Shown here piece by piece: positions 41,637-50,313 of a stretch of 64,000 nucleotides of DNA. The translations under genes and the position numbers were made by a program. This stretch comes from an uncultured Collinsella sp. Its GTDB lineage: Bacteria > Actinomycetota > Coriobacteriia > Coriobacteriales > Coriobacteriaceae. The notes under the pieces were generated by a model. It searched no databases. It saw nothing but the letters and a program-made list of their open reading frames with translations, and was not told the origin of the DNA. The stretch's first letter is position 1, and each line of letters begins with the position of its first letter. Location: positions 62,001-126,000 of the forward strand of contig CAUGJE010000003.1 of the NCBI GenBank assembly GCA_959599915.1. The letters are read 5' to 3'.

Positions 41637-43436
41637 GTGTCTGAACAGGCGAATTATGGTGTTGCTCATGCGTTTGGTGCACGGTTGCTCAATCATGCGG
41701 GTAACGCAGCTCTGCCGGTTGATGTACACGACTTTTCTGATGCAATCAATTGGTGTTTACTCGTCGATAAGACTATGTTTATTGCCGATATATTGGACAG
41801 CGAAGCACCTGTTGCGCTTTGTTGTCGGCCCAAGGGTTTTGGCAAGAGCATGAATCTATCGATGCTCAAATGCTATTTGGAACGATCTGATCACCGACGG
41901 CCGGATCGAAGCCCGTTCGTCGGCACCCAGATTTGGCAGGCGGGCGGTGGTCGCTTTCGTGATGAGTACGCGTGCTATCCCGTCATCTTGCTCGATTTTT
42001 CTGCTGCCGCTGCGAGGCGCGACGCCGATGCTGCGGCGGCTATTCGCAGCGCTGTCGCGAACGAGTGCGCCCGATTGCTGCCGCTGCTTGCCGCGCCTGA
42101 TCTGTCAAGACGTGAGGTTCGTCTTATCGAGAGGGCGGCGCGTGGGGTGGCCAGCGATAGGGAGATCGATGCGGCGCTTGGCGTGCTTATTAAGCTGCTC
42201 CAGACAGCTTTCGATGAGCAGGTTGTTCTTCTGATAGACGACTACGACGTGGTGTGTCCAAATGGTTTGGACGCTAAGGACGACGGTGGCGTGGATTTCC
42301 TAGAGTCGCTCAGCCGGATGTTGTTTGACACCATTGCCGATGCCGGCGACTCGTTGCGATTGACGTGTCTGATGGGCGAGCGCCCCGGTCATGCCGAGTT
42401 TGCGTTGTCCCAACGTGGGGTTTCCTATCGGTCGGCGACAGCGTTGTCGAGTTGGTGTGATCGATGGTTCGGTTTTTCGGACGACGAAGTCCAAGTGCTG
42501 TTGGATTGCATCGGTCGCAACGGCTGTCTGGATGACGCGCGTGAGTGGCTCGAGGGCTATCTGTTTGGTGGTTTTTATTGCTCGAGCCCGGAGCGCGTGG
42601 TGGACTACGCACAGCGCGATTGCGTCGCGCCCGTTCGGGCGGATCTGTATGGTTACGCCGACCGTCTGAGCGCATGCGTCGGTGACTGGAATCTCATGCG
42701 CCTGTCCGCATTGTTCGATTTGGTTGAGCCGCATGGGTTTATTGAGGCGCCAGTGCATGTGCATGCCGAGGAGGTCGATGCCGCCAAGCCCGAAGATATC
42801 TGGACTGCGCTGTATCTGTCTGGATTTCTTACGACGGACATGACAGGGCATTCGGAGGACGGCGCGTGCCTTCGTTCCCTGCGCCTGCCTAACAACGAAG
42901 TGCGTCAGGCGCTCCGTCTTGTAATTCTGGAATGGTTTGAGTGCGCCGTTGAGGACGTTGGAGTTATCGACTCGTTCCATGACGGGTTGTGTCGAGGAGA
43001 CGAGGACGCTGTAAAGCAAGCTTTGAGCTGTGCTATCGGCGATCTGGGCATCGATGTGGACAAATCAGATATGCCGACAGCCTATCATCTGGCGCTGCAG
43101 GGGCTTTGCTTTGGACTGTCCGGCTATTGCAATCCCAGCTCCAAGCGAAGTGGCGTCTCGGATCGCTGGGATATCCAGGTGATTCCCACCGGTCGGGTGT
43201 TTGACGTGGCCGACACGCTCGGCATGCTCGATGAGCGACCGCTCATTACGATCAACATGTTGTATGACCCTGGCGTCGATGCCCTGGGCCTGGAACTGTT
43301 AGCGGTTCAGGCGCTGCTCGACATAGAGCGCGACGGCATCGATGATATCCGCGTGCCGCGCCCCGCCGTCGGGCGCATGCGTTGGGGCTTTGGTTTTGAC
43401 GGTCAGCGTGTGTCCGTGGTGTGTCAACGACTGTAG
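41637..43436 (+). CDS. AAA-ATPase-like protein with degenerate nuclease-like C-terminus
   Basis: 599 residues. The N-terminus reads NWCLLVDKTMFIADILDSE then CCRPKGFGKSMNLSMLKCYL, a P-loop of the AAA-like family that normally begins with a conserved VDKT segment. VVLLIDDYDVV is a Walker B-like strand. The C-terminal region (TAYHLALQGLCFGLSGYCNP, DRWDIQVIP) resembles the PD-(D/E)XK domain found in these proteins, but the expected ExK catalytic end is not seen, so nuclease function is doubtful. GTG 41637 is preferred because AGGGAG precedes it. Function unknown; these proteins multiply in gut genomes. Confidence 0.7.
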   Translation: MSEQANYGVAHAFGARLLNHAGNAALPVDVHDFSDAINWCLLVDKTMFIADILDSEAPVALCCRPKGFGKSMNLSMLKCYLERSDHRRPDRSPFVGTQIWQAGGGRFRDEYACYPVILLDFSAAAARRDADAAAAIRSAVANECARLLPLLAAPDLSRREVRLIERAARGVASDREIDAALGVLIKLLQTAFDEQVVLLIDDYDVVCPNGLDAKDDGGVDFLESLSRMLFDTIADAGDSLRLTCLMGERPGHAEFALSQRGVSYRSATALSSWCDRWFGFSDDEVQVLLDCIGRNGCLDDAREWLEGYLFGGFYCSSPERVVDYAQRDCVAPVRADLYGYADRLSACVGDWNLMRLSALFDLVEPHGFIEAPVHVHAEEVDAAKPEDIWTALYLSGFLTTDMTGHSEDGACLRSLRLPNNEVRQALRLVILEWFECAVEDVGVIDSFHDGLCRGDEDAVKQALSCAIGDLGIDVDKSDMPTAYHLALQGLCFGLSGYCNPSSKRSGVSDRWDIQVIPTGRVFDVADTLGMLDERPLITINMLYDPGVDALGLELLAVQALLDIERDGIDDIRVPRPAVGRMRWGFGFDGQRVSVVCQRL

Positions 43437-43456
43437 CGGCGGGCGAAAGCCCTTTA

Positions 43457-44476
43457 CTACTCGGCGTCCTTCAGGGGCGGCATGGGCTTCCAGTTGGGAT
43501 CCTTAACGATCTTGCGTGCGTCCTTCATGCCACGGCGCAGCGCCGGAATACCGGTCTTAAAGCATTTGTCGACTGCTGCCAGACGAATGAACTCCTTGCA
43601 GAAGGTCGCGGCATTGCCCAGACGGAACAGCACGGGGTGGTAGTCGCCGTAGATCTGCATGTAGCGTGCCAGATAACCGCGGTTGCGCATGATGTAGTAG
43701 CGGTTGGTGTCGCTCGTGGAGTTGAGCTGGCGCTTGCCGGCGATATCCCAGTTAGAGACGGCGCGGGCGCGCTTGAGCACCACGTCGGCAACCACGGCGG
43801 CGGGGAAGTGCTGGCTGGCCACGTAGCCGTAGCAGGCATCGTCGCCGTAGATAAAGAAGCGCGCGTCGGGCAGGCCAATCTTGTCGACCACGCGGCGCGA
43901 GAACATGCCGCCCTCAAAGCACAGTTGGTTCATGTTGCGGTAGCCCTCGGGCCCCAAGTCCCACTTGGCGATGGGGTTAGGGATGCCGAGCGAAAGGATG
44001 AGCTGGTACTGCCAAAAGAAAGCGCCGCCGTCAAAGTCCAGGCGCGAACCCTGGATGACATCGTAGCGGTCGGTCCACTTGGCAAGACGCTCGATGCCTT
44101 CGGGGATGACGAGCACGTCGTCGTCCATCACCCAGAACCACTGGGCGCCCAGGTCGTAAGCGCATTTAGTGCCAGCGGAGAAGCCGCCCGCACCGCCGCC
44201 GTTTTCGAGCTGCGGGGCGTAGATGACACGGTCGGTGCCGCCCTGCGCGTCGGGCTGCTCGGTGTCGATGCCCCACAGGTTGGCCAGACGCTCGTTGAAT
44301 GCGGTGCACATGGCCTCGGTCTCGCGCGAATTCTCGTTATCGACAATCACGATGCGCCAGGGCGTTGCCGTGAGCTCGGTCATGGAGTCGAACAAGTTGG
44401 CCAGGAGTTCCTGGCGCTTGTACGTAACGACAACGATGGCGAGCTTATCGATGGGGGCGGGAAGGGTTGAAGTCAT
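43457..44476 (-). CDS. Glycosyltransferase family 2 (galactofuranosyl/rhamnosyl type)
   Basis: 339 residues. The GT-A fold shows LAIVVVTYKRQELLANL, IVIVDNENSRETEAM, ENGGGAGGFSAGTKCAYDLG, WFWVMDDDVLVI (catalytic DDD) and FFIYGDDACYGYV. It resembles GlfT-like and rhamnosyltransferases that extend wall polysaccharides. No signal peptide; it probably acts at the inner membrane face. GAAAGGA lies before ATG 44476. It forms a minus-strand unit facing away from the rest of the cluster. Confidence 0.85.
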   Translation of the reverse strand: MTSTLPAPIDKLAIVVVTYKRQELLANLFDSMTELTATPWRIVIVDNENSRETEAMCTAFNERLANLWGIDTEQPDAQGGTDRVIYAPQLENGGGAGGFSAGTKCAYDLGAQWFWVMDDDVLVIPEGIERLAKWTDRYDVIQGSRLDFDGGAFFWQYQLILSLGIPNPIAKWDLGPEGYRNMNQLCFEGGMFSRRVVDKIGLPDARFFIYGDDACYGYVASQHFPAAVVADVVLKRARAVSNWDIAGKRQLNSTSDTNRYYIMRNRGYLARYMQIYGDYHPVLFRLGNAATFCKEFIRLAAVDKCFKTGIPALRRGMKDARKIVKDPNWKPMPPLKDAE

Positions 44477-44646
44477 GGGGCAATATATCCTTTCACGCGC
44501 GGCGGGCGAGCGCTGCGCGGAAGCTATCGAATACGTCCTTGGGACTGTCCTATTGTAAAGGCTCGCCGCACCTTGACGGCAAGCTTTGAATAAAACGCAG
44601 GAACCTGCCACGGGTGTAGCGGCTTTGACGTCTGACGGCAGCGTGT

Positions 44647-44811
44647 CTATTGCCGCTTGAGCTTGCGAACGATAAGGCTTCTAGCTGCATCGATGATGAG
44701 GAGCGCCAGAGCAAAGACGATGCTAATGACGGTACCCGTGATGATACATATAGCTGCCGGGCTGTTTTGGCTGACCAGCATGTTTGCGAGCAACGTATTG
44801 AAGACGGGACG
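44647..44811 (-). other. In-frame continuation of the acyltransferase beyond its stop codon
   Basis: Directly after the TGA at 44812-44814 the same frame stays open for 54 codons and reads as a plausible C-terminus with one more membrane helix (IITGTVISIVFALALLIIDA) and a basic tail, before a TAG. This indicates that the gene was originally about 376 residues long. Confidence 0.6.
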
Positions 44812-45777
44812 TCACAGGCTACTGGTGAGCGACTGCATCACATAGAAACCGAGCGTGGCGGTCGATAAGGTGACGATGACACCCGCAGTCCGCGGATTGC
44901 CTGAGGCACTGCGTCGGGTTGCCGAAAAGAGCAAGGAGGCGGCAGCGAGGGCAAACGAGATCAGCGAGGTCGACTTGTAGGAGAGGACTGCCATCGCCGT
45001 GAGGTTGCCGGTGAAGGAGAGTGCTCCTTCCAGGATGGTGGCGAGCGCCAAAATCGCAGCGAGCGACCGCATGCCCAAGGCGCCCGCCCTGTCCGAATCC
45101 ATGACATCGGTAACGTCGCGGAGCAGACCGCCGATCAAAAACGCGATTACGTACGTGGCAGCGCTCATGAGCTTCTGGAGCCAAGAAAACTCGCCGGCGC
45201 TTGTCGTACTCATGGCGGCTATATACCCGTTAACAACAAATGCGAGGATGCCAACGGCGATGACCGTCGTCGTGTAGCTCTTCTGGGAGAGTCGACTCTT
45301 AGCCAGTCCAAACCATGGCGCCATGAAGACCGTGGCGGCATAGACCCAGATAAACTCAAGGCCTAGCGTGTACCAGTAGTGCGTGTTGAGGGTAACATCG
45401 GGAATGGGGGAGACGACCGTGGACCACGCGAGCGCCACGAGGCAATAAAACGTAGTGGGCATAACGACCTTGCCCAGGCGCTGCGTCGTCCGTTGCATTT
45501 GCGACTTCCACGTTGCTCCACCGTCCCAAGCACGCGCGGCAGAAGCGATGAGAAAATAGCCCGAGATCATAAAGAAGACCTCGTTGGCCCAGCAGCCCAG
45601 CAGGTTAATTAAACCGAGCACGCCGGAATAGGGGAAGGCGGCAAGCGGCGCGTATTCCGGCAAGCCGACACAGGTTGCCTGGAAGGTCCACTGAAAGGTG
45701 TGGAACACCGCGATACCGGCGACTGCGACCAGGCGCAAGGCCTCGATGGATATGTTGCGTGCGGCTTTGGGCTGCAT
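44812..45777 (-). CDS. Acyltransferase family 3 membrane protein, C-terminally shortened
   Basis: 321 residues before the stop. Starts MQPKAARNISIEALRLVAVAG with the catalytic His region VFHTFQWTFQ, followed by about nine further helices typical of O-acyltransferases that decorate surface sugars. EVFFMISGYFLIAS is the conserved second block. The family normally has one or more further C-terminal helices; these are present after the in-frame TGA. The product may therefore be inactive or a shortened version. GAAAGGA precedes the ATG. Divergent from the glycosyltransferase run beginning at 45890. Confidence 0.8.
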   Translation of the reverse strand: MQPKAARNISIEALRLVAVAGIAVFHTFQWTFQATCVGLPEYAPLAAFPYSGVLGLINLLGCWANEVFFMISGYFLIASAARAWDGGATWKSQMQRTTQRLGKVVMPTTFYCLVALAWSTVVSPIPDVTLNTHYWYTLGLEFIWVYAATVFMAPWFGLAKSRLSQKSYTTTVIAVGILAFVVNGYIAAMSTTSAGEFSWLQKLMSAATYVIAFLIGGLLRDVTDVMDSDRAGALGMRSLAAILALATILEGALSFTGNLTAMAVLSYKSTSLISFALAAASLLFSATRRSASGNPRTAGVIVTLSTATLGFYVMQSLTSSL

Positions 45778-45889
45778 GACGTCCTTTCGTATCGGTTTGC
45801 CTCTGCGAGCTCCATAGATTATATAAACGCCCGCTGGCGCGCTGACCCTTTGATACCATGAAACGACAGGTATTTCCTAAGGAGCACAT

Positions 45890-46993
45890 TTGTCTACTAA
45901 CGTCTCTGGCAGCCCTGTTCTGTCGCTGCTTATTCCCATTTACAATGTTCAGCGCTACCTGCGCGAGTGTCTCGATTCCGCCCTGGCACAGACGCTCAAG
46001 GATATTGAGATCATCTGCATTAACGACGGGTCGACCGACAACTCGCCGGCGATTATCCGCGAGTATATGGAGCGCGATGGGCGCGTCAAGATGATCGACA
46101 AGGCCAACAGCGGCTACGGCGACTCGATGAACCGCGGTCTGGAGATGGCGCGCGGCAAGTACGTTGGCATCTTGGAGTCCGATGACTTTATGGTGCTCGA
46201 CGCACTCGAAAAGCTTGTCTCGGCCGCCGATAGCAATAATGCCGACTTTGCGAAGGCGAACTTTGATTTCTACTGGTCTAAGCCCGAGGAGCGCCGTTCG
46301 CTGCACGAGATGTTTAGACCTCAGGATTGCGGCAAGCCGGTGCATCCGAGCGATACGACGCAGTTCTTTAAGCAAAAGCCGTCGATTTGGTCGGCCGTGT
46401 ACCGTCGCGATTTTCTTGAGCGCAACGGCATTACGTTCCTGCCGACTCCGGGGGCATCCTTTCAGGACACGTCGTTCGCCTTTAAGGTGATCGCGTGCGC
46501 CGATAAGGCTGTTTACCTGCATGATGCCGTGTTGTCGTATCGCCAGGACAACGAGAATTCCTCGGTCAATTCTTCGGCTAAGGTCTTTTGCGTCAATACC
46601 GAGTATGCCGAGATTGAGCGTTGGATTCGAGAGGATTATGCCCGCGACCACGCAAGTGATGACGTCGCGCGCATGCTCAAGTTCAATCAACTCATTAAGT
46701 ACGATTCGTACATGTGGAACTATGTGCGCCTAGCGCCTAAGTTCTATAAGGAGTTCCTGGTGCAGATGGCCAAGGAGTTCCAAGCGGCCTTGGACGCGGG
46801 GGAGTTTTCGCTTGACGACCTCAAGCCGTGGAAGCGCGCGAATCTCGCTGCCATCCTCAAAGATCCTGAGGGCTGGGTTGACGAGCATCCGAGTTTTGCG
46901 ACGGATGGTGCCTTGGGGCGTGCTAAGTATTACGCCTCGGTTGGAGGCCCAGGCGTGGTCGCCGCCTTCCTCATCGAATCGCTGAGGGGGTAG
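45890..46993 (+). CDS. Glycosyltransferase family 2
   Basis: 367 residues, TTG start behind AAGGAG. VLSLLIPIYNVQRYLRECLD, IICINDGSTDNSP and YVGILESDDFM give the GT-A core with the Asp-containing acceptor region. It is a close paralogue of the gene at 48115, nearly identical over the first 100 residues. The C-terminal half (RQDNENSSVNSSAKVFCVN, MWNYVRLAPKFYKEFL) is also shared. First gene of a plus-strand run of five. Confidence 0.9.
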   Translation: MSTNVSGSPVLSLLIPIYNVQRYLRECLDSALAQTLKDIEIICINDGSTDNSPAIIREYMERDGRVKMIDKANSGYGDSMNRGLEMARGKYVGILESDDFMVLDALEKLVSAADSNNADFAKANFDFYWSKPEERRSLHEMFRPQDCGKPVHPSDTTQFFKQKPSIWSAVYRRDFLERNGITFLPTPGASFQDTSFAFKVIACADKAVYLHDAVLSYRQDNENSSVNSSAKVFCVNTEYAEIERWIREDYARDHASDDVARMLKFNQLIKYDSYMWNYVRLAPKFYKEFLVQMAKEFQAALDAGEFSLDDLKPWKRANLAAILKDPEGWVDEHPSFATDGALGRAKYYASVGGPGVVAAFLIESLRG

Positions 46994-46999
46994 GTCGGC

Positions 47000-48040
47000 A
47001 TGGGAGAGGCCTCGTGTCCTAAAGCTACCATTGTCGTCCCCGTTTACAACTCTGCGCGCTCGATTCAGCGATGCCTCGATTCGCTGTTGGCCCAGTCCGA
47101 GCGCTCGATTCAGGTTGTCTGCGTCAACGACGGTTCGACTGATGATTCGTTGAACGCGTTGCGCCAGATCGCGCAGGCCGACGATCGCGTACTGGTGATT
47201 GACCAGGAAAACGCGGGTGTCTCGTGTGCTCGAAATGCCGGTATCGATGTCGCCGAGGGCGAGACCGTCTTTTTTGTGGACGCCGACGATTACATCGATG
47301 CCCAGACGGTCGAGCGCGTGCTGCATGCCATGGAGTCTGCAGATGCCGAGGCCGCCGTTTTTGGCGGTGTCTGTGAACCTGCCGATGCCGCCCCCAAACG
47401 CGTCCAGCAACTCATGAGTTCCAAAGCTGGTACCTTCGGCGCCCGTGATCCCCAATTGCTGTTCCATTCGAATGCGCAGCCCTATGCCTGCCGTGCGGCT
47501 TTTTCGCGCGAGCTGCTCAATCGCGAAAGCATTCACTTCGCCCCCGGCTTGGCTTTGGGCGAGGACGTCGTCTTCCAATTTGCGGCTTATGCGCTTGCCC
47601 ACAAGACCGTCGTCATGCCGGACAAGTTCTACCACTACGTGATGGAGAGCGAATCGGCGACGCACGAGTTCAACAGTGCCGAGGCTCGCGCCAAAAAGCT
47701 TGACGCCCACATGAGGATGCTCGAGGAGGTCTTGGAGGACTGGGCGGCCTACGGTCTTTTGGACCTGTGTCCCGGCGAGCTGATCACCTGGTTCTTGGAC
47801 CTTATCGTGTTTGATTTGGCGCGCTTGGATTCCGATGACTTCCATCGCGTGGCGGCTCGCGTCAACATGGACCTCACGACGTTTTTGGGAACGGAGTGGG
47901 CGGATATGCCTGCTAAGGGCGCCGTTCGCCGTGTTGCCCACAAGCTCGTTGCAGCGACCTCGGGCGTTTCGATGGCAGATGCCACGCTGTTCTATCTTTC
48001 GACTCGCGGTCTCAAAGCCTGCCTGGAGCGCTTTATCTAA
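47000..48040 (+). CDS. Glycosyltransferase family 2
   Basis: 346 residues. ATIVVPVYNSARSIQRCLD, VVCVNDGSTDDSL and VFFVDADDYIDAQ give the GT-A core; LALGEDVVFQFAAYAL carries the conserved ED. It is a distinct subtype from the genes at 45890 and 48115. It starts 6 bases after the previous stop, so the two are co-transcribed. Confidence 0.88.
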   Translation: MGEASCPKATIVVPVYNSARSIQRCLDSLLAQSERSIQVVCVNDGSTDDSLNALRQIAQADDRVLVIDQENAGVSCARNAGIDVAEGETVFFVDADDYIDAQTVERVLHAMESADAEAAVFGGVCEPADAAPKRVQQLMSSKAGTFGARDPQLLFHSNAQPYACRAAFSRELLNRESIHFAPGLALGEDVVFQFAAYALAHKTVVMPDKFYHYVMESESATHEFNSAEARAKKLDAHMRMLEEVLEDWAAYGLLDLCPGELITWFLDLIVFDLARLDSDDFHRVAARVNMDLTTFLGTEWADMPAKGAVRRVAHKLVAATSGVSMADATLFYLSTRGLKACLERFI

Positions 48041-48114
48041 TTCCAAACGCTGCCGCCCGCCGCAACTCGGCTGCTAAAATAACCCTGTTACACGCTATTC
48101 AACAGGAGGTTCTC

Positions 48115-49233
48115 TTGCAGAACTCTGATACCCCTAAAGTTTCGTTGCTTGTTCCCATCTGCAATGTCGAGCGCTATCTGCGCGAGTGCCTCGATTCCGC
48201 CGTGGCGCAGACGCTCAAGGACATTGAGATCATTTGCATCAACGATGGCTCTACCGATAGCTCGCCGGATATCATTCGCGAGTACATGGAGCGCGATGAG
48301 CGCGTCAAGATGATCGACAAGGCCAACAGCGGCTACGGCGACTCGATGAACCGCGGCTTGGAGATGGCGCGCGGTGAGTACGTGGGCATCCTTGAGTCCG
48401 ATGACTTTATGTTTGAGGACTCGCTCCAAAAGCTGGTCGCCAAGGCCGATGCTGAACATGCCGATGTGGTAAAGGGCGACTTTTACCTGTATTGGTCCAC
48501 GCCCAGCGAGCGCCGTGAACTGTTTGGGATTATTGACGAGCACATGACAGGCGCGGCGTATCGCCCCGTCGATCGTCCGGGGATCTTCTACCGCAAACCT
48601 TCCATTTGGTCGGCTATCTATCGACGCGAGTTCCTCAACGACAATCAGATTCGGTTCCTTCCCACGCCGGGTGCCTCGTATCAGGACGCAGGCTTTAACT
48701 TTAAGGTTTGGGCTTGCGCCGAGCGTGCCGCGTTTATTGCGGACCCCATTTTGTGCTATCGCCAGGATAACGAGAAGAGCTCCGTTAATTCGCCCAACAA
48801 GGTGTTTTGCGTGTGCGACGAATATGCCGAGATGCAACGTTTTTTGGACGAGCGTCCCGAGCTCAAGGCTCAGCTCCAGGGCATTTTAATGCGCATGAAG
48901 GTCGATGCGTACCGTTGGAATGATGAACGCCTGGTCGATGAGCTGCGTGAGCAGTTTTGGAAGAAAGCCTCGCCCGAGCTCAAGGTCGATTGGGATGCCG
49001 GTCGCTTTGACCTGTCGCTGTTCGATCCGCGTGGCGAGACCGACTTGCGCCTGATGGTCAAATCGCCCCGTGTCTATATCGATTCGCGCTTTGACTTTAA
49101 GAAACCGGGCAAGCTCAATACGTTTAAGCACTACTTTAAGATCGGCGGCCTGCCGCTGGTCTGGCGCGTGCTGATGTATCGGCACGTCTACGGCGACAAT
49201 CCGCACCCCGATGACGTTCCGGCCGCACAGTAG
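48115..49233 (+). CDS. Glycosyltransferase family 2, paralogue of the 45,890 gene
   Basis: 372 residues, TTG start behind AGGAGG. VSLLVPICNVERYLRECLD, IICINDGSTDSSPDI and GYGDSMNRGLEMARGEYVG correspond to the 45890 product almost residue for residue. The C-terminal 100 residues diverge (YIDSRFDFKKPGKLNTFKHY). A tandem duplication with one gene in between is the simplest explanation. Confidence 0.9.
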   Translation: MQNSDTPKVSLLVPICNVERYLRECLDSAVAQTLKDIEIICINDGSTDSSPDIIREYMERDERVKMIDKANSGYGDSMNRGLEMARGEYVGILESDDFMFEDSLQKLVAKADAEHADVVKGDFYLYWSTPSERRELFGIIDEHMTGAAYRPVDRPGIFYRKPSIWSAIYRREFLNDNQIRFLPTPGASYQDAGFNFKVWACAERAAFIADPILCYRQDNEKSSVNSPNKVFCVCDEYAEMQRFLDERPELKAQLQGILMRMKVDAYRWNDERLVDELREQFWKKASPELKVDWDAGRFDLSLFDPRGETDLRLMVKSPRVYIDSRFDFKKPGKLNTFKHYFKIGGLPLVWRVLMYRHVYGDNPHPDDVPAAQ

Positions 49234-49245
49234 GAGCACTTGACT

Positions 49246-50313
49246 ATGGCTACTTCCAAGATTTCTGTTGTCGTTCCCATCTATAAAGTGGAGGAGTGCC
49301 TGGCCTGGTGCCTGGACTCCCTGCTTGCGCAGGACATGCCCGATTGGGAAGGCGTACTGGTTAACGATGGCTCGCCGGATGGTTCGCGCGATATTGCGGC
49401 TGCCTATTGCGAAAAGGACGCGCGCTTTACGCTGGTCGATAAGGAGAACGGCGGCCTGTCGAGCGCGCGTAATGCGGGCATTGCTGCGTCCACGGCGCCT
49501 ATCGTTGCGTTTTTGGATTCCGACGACCGGTTTACGCTCGATGCATGCCGCGTGATCGTCGATGCCTTTGAGCGCGAGGACTGCGACGTTTTGACCTTTG
49601 GCGCGAATCCGTATCCGCTCGAGGCGGGGTATCCGTGGCTCAACTATGTATTGAGCCCGCGCGATGCGTCGTTTGAGGGCTTTAGTTCCGACTTACTGTT
49701 TAAGGAGGCGTCTCGCCCCTTTGCATGGCGCACCGCCTGCAAGCGTGACTTCTTGCTGGGCAACGGGATTGTGTTCGACGAAACCGTCAAGTATGGCGAG
49801 GACCAGGTCTTCGATTTTGCCGTGTACGGTCGCTCGCGCAAGACCGCGCTTATTTCGAACAAGCTGTACGACTACCGCGTGGCGCGCAAGGGTTCGCTCA
49901 TGGACACCATGCGCTACGACGACGAGACACGTCTGCTGGAGCACGTGAAGATTTACTCCGCCGTGCTGGCTGACTGGCAGCGCGACGGTCTCGATGTCCG
50001 GCATGCCGATGACCTCGCGTACTTCCTTTGCGATCTGGTGCTGTACGATGCGCTCAGGTTGCTGGGTTCGGACTGCGGCAAGGTGTTTGCTGCCGTTTCC
50101 GTGGCGCTTGCCGACTCTGCTGTGGGCAGCGATGCTGCACTCACGCAATGCGCGTTCTCGGTTGCCGCTATGGTGCGTGCGGCGCTCGCCGGCAATGCTC
50201 CCAATGTCCGTGCGTGCAAAAAGCTCATGTTCGATTACGACGTCTTGAGGTTTGGACGTCTGGGCGCGTGCAAACGCATGGCCGCGAATGCCCTTGGAAA
50301 GCGAGAAGTGTAG
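49246..50313 (+). CDS. Glycosyltransferase family 2
   Basis: 355 residues. ISVVVPIYKVEECLAWCLD, GVLVNDGSPDGSRD, NAGIAASTAPIVAFLDSDD and VKYGEDQVFDFAVYGR outline a GT-A enzyme, close in plan to the 47000 gene. AGGAG lies 9 bases before ATG 49246; TTG 49240 is possible. The next gene begins at the stop. Confidence 0.88.
   Translation: MATSKISVVVPIYKVEECLAWCLDSLLAQDMPDWEGVLVNDGSPDGSRDIAAAYCEKDARFTLVDKENGGLSSARNAGIAASTAPIVAFLDSDDRFTLDACRVIVDAFEREDCDVLTFGANPYPLEAGYPWLNYVLSPRDASFEGFSSDLLFKEASRPFAWRTACKRDFLLGNGIVFDETVKYGEDQVFDFAVYGRSRKTALISNKLYDYRVARKGSLMDTMRYDDETRLLEHVKIYSAVLADWQRDGLDVRHADDLAYFLCDLVLYDALRLLGSDCGKVFAAVSVALADSAVGSDAALTQCAFSVAAMVRAALAGNAPNVRACKKLMFDYDVLRFGRLGACKRMAANALGKREV

Noticed and set aside
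44812..44814. Programmed readthrough of the acyltransferase TGA
   Set aside because: No readthrough signal recognised; a simple nonsense change is more likely.
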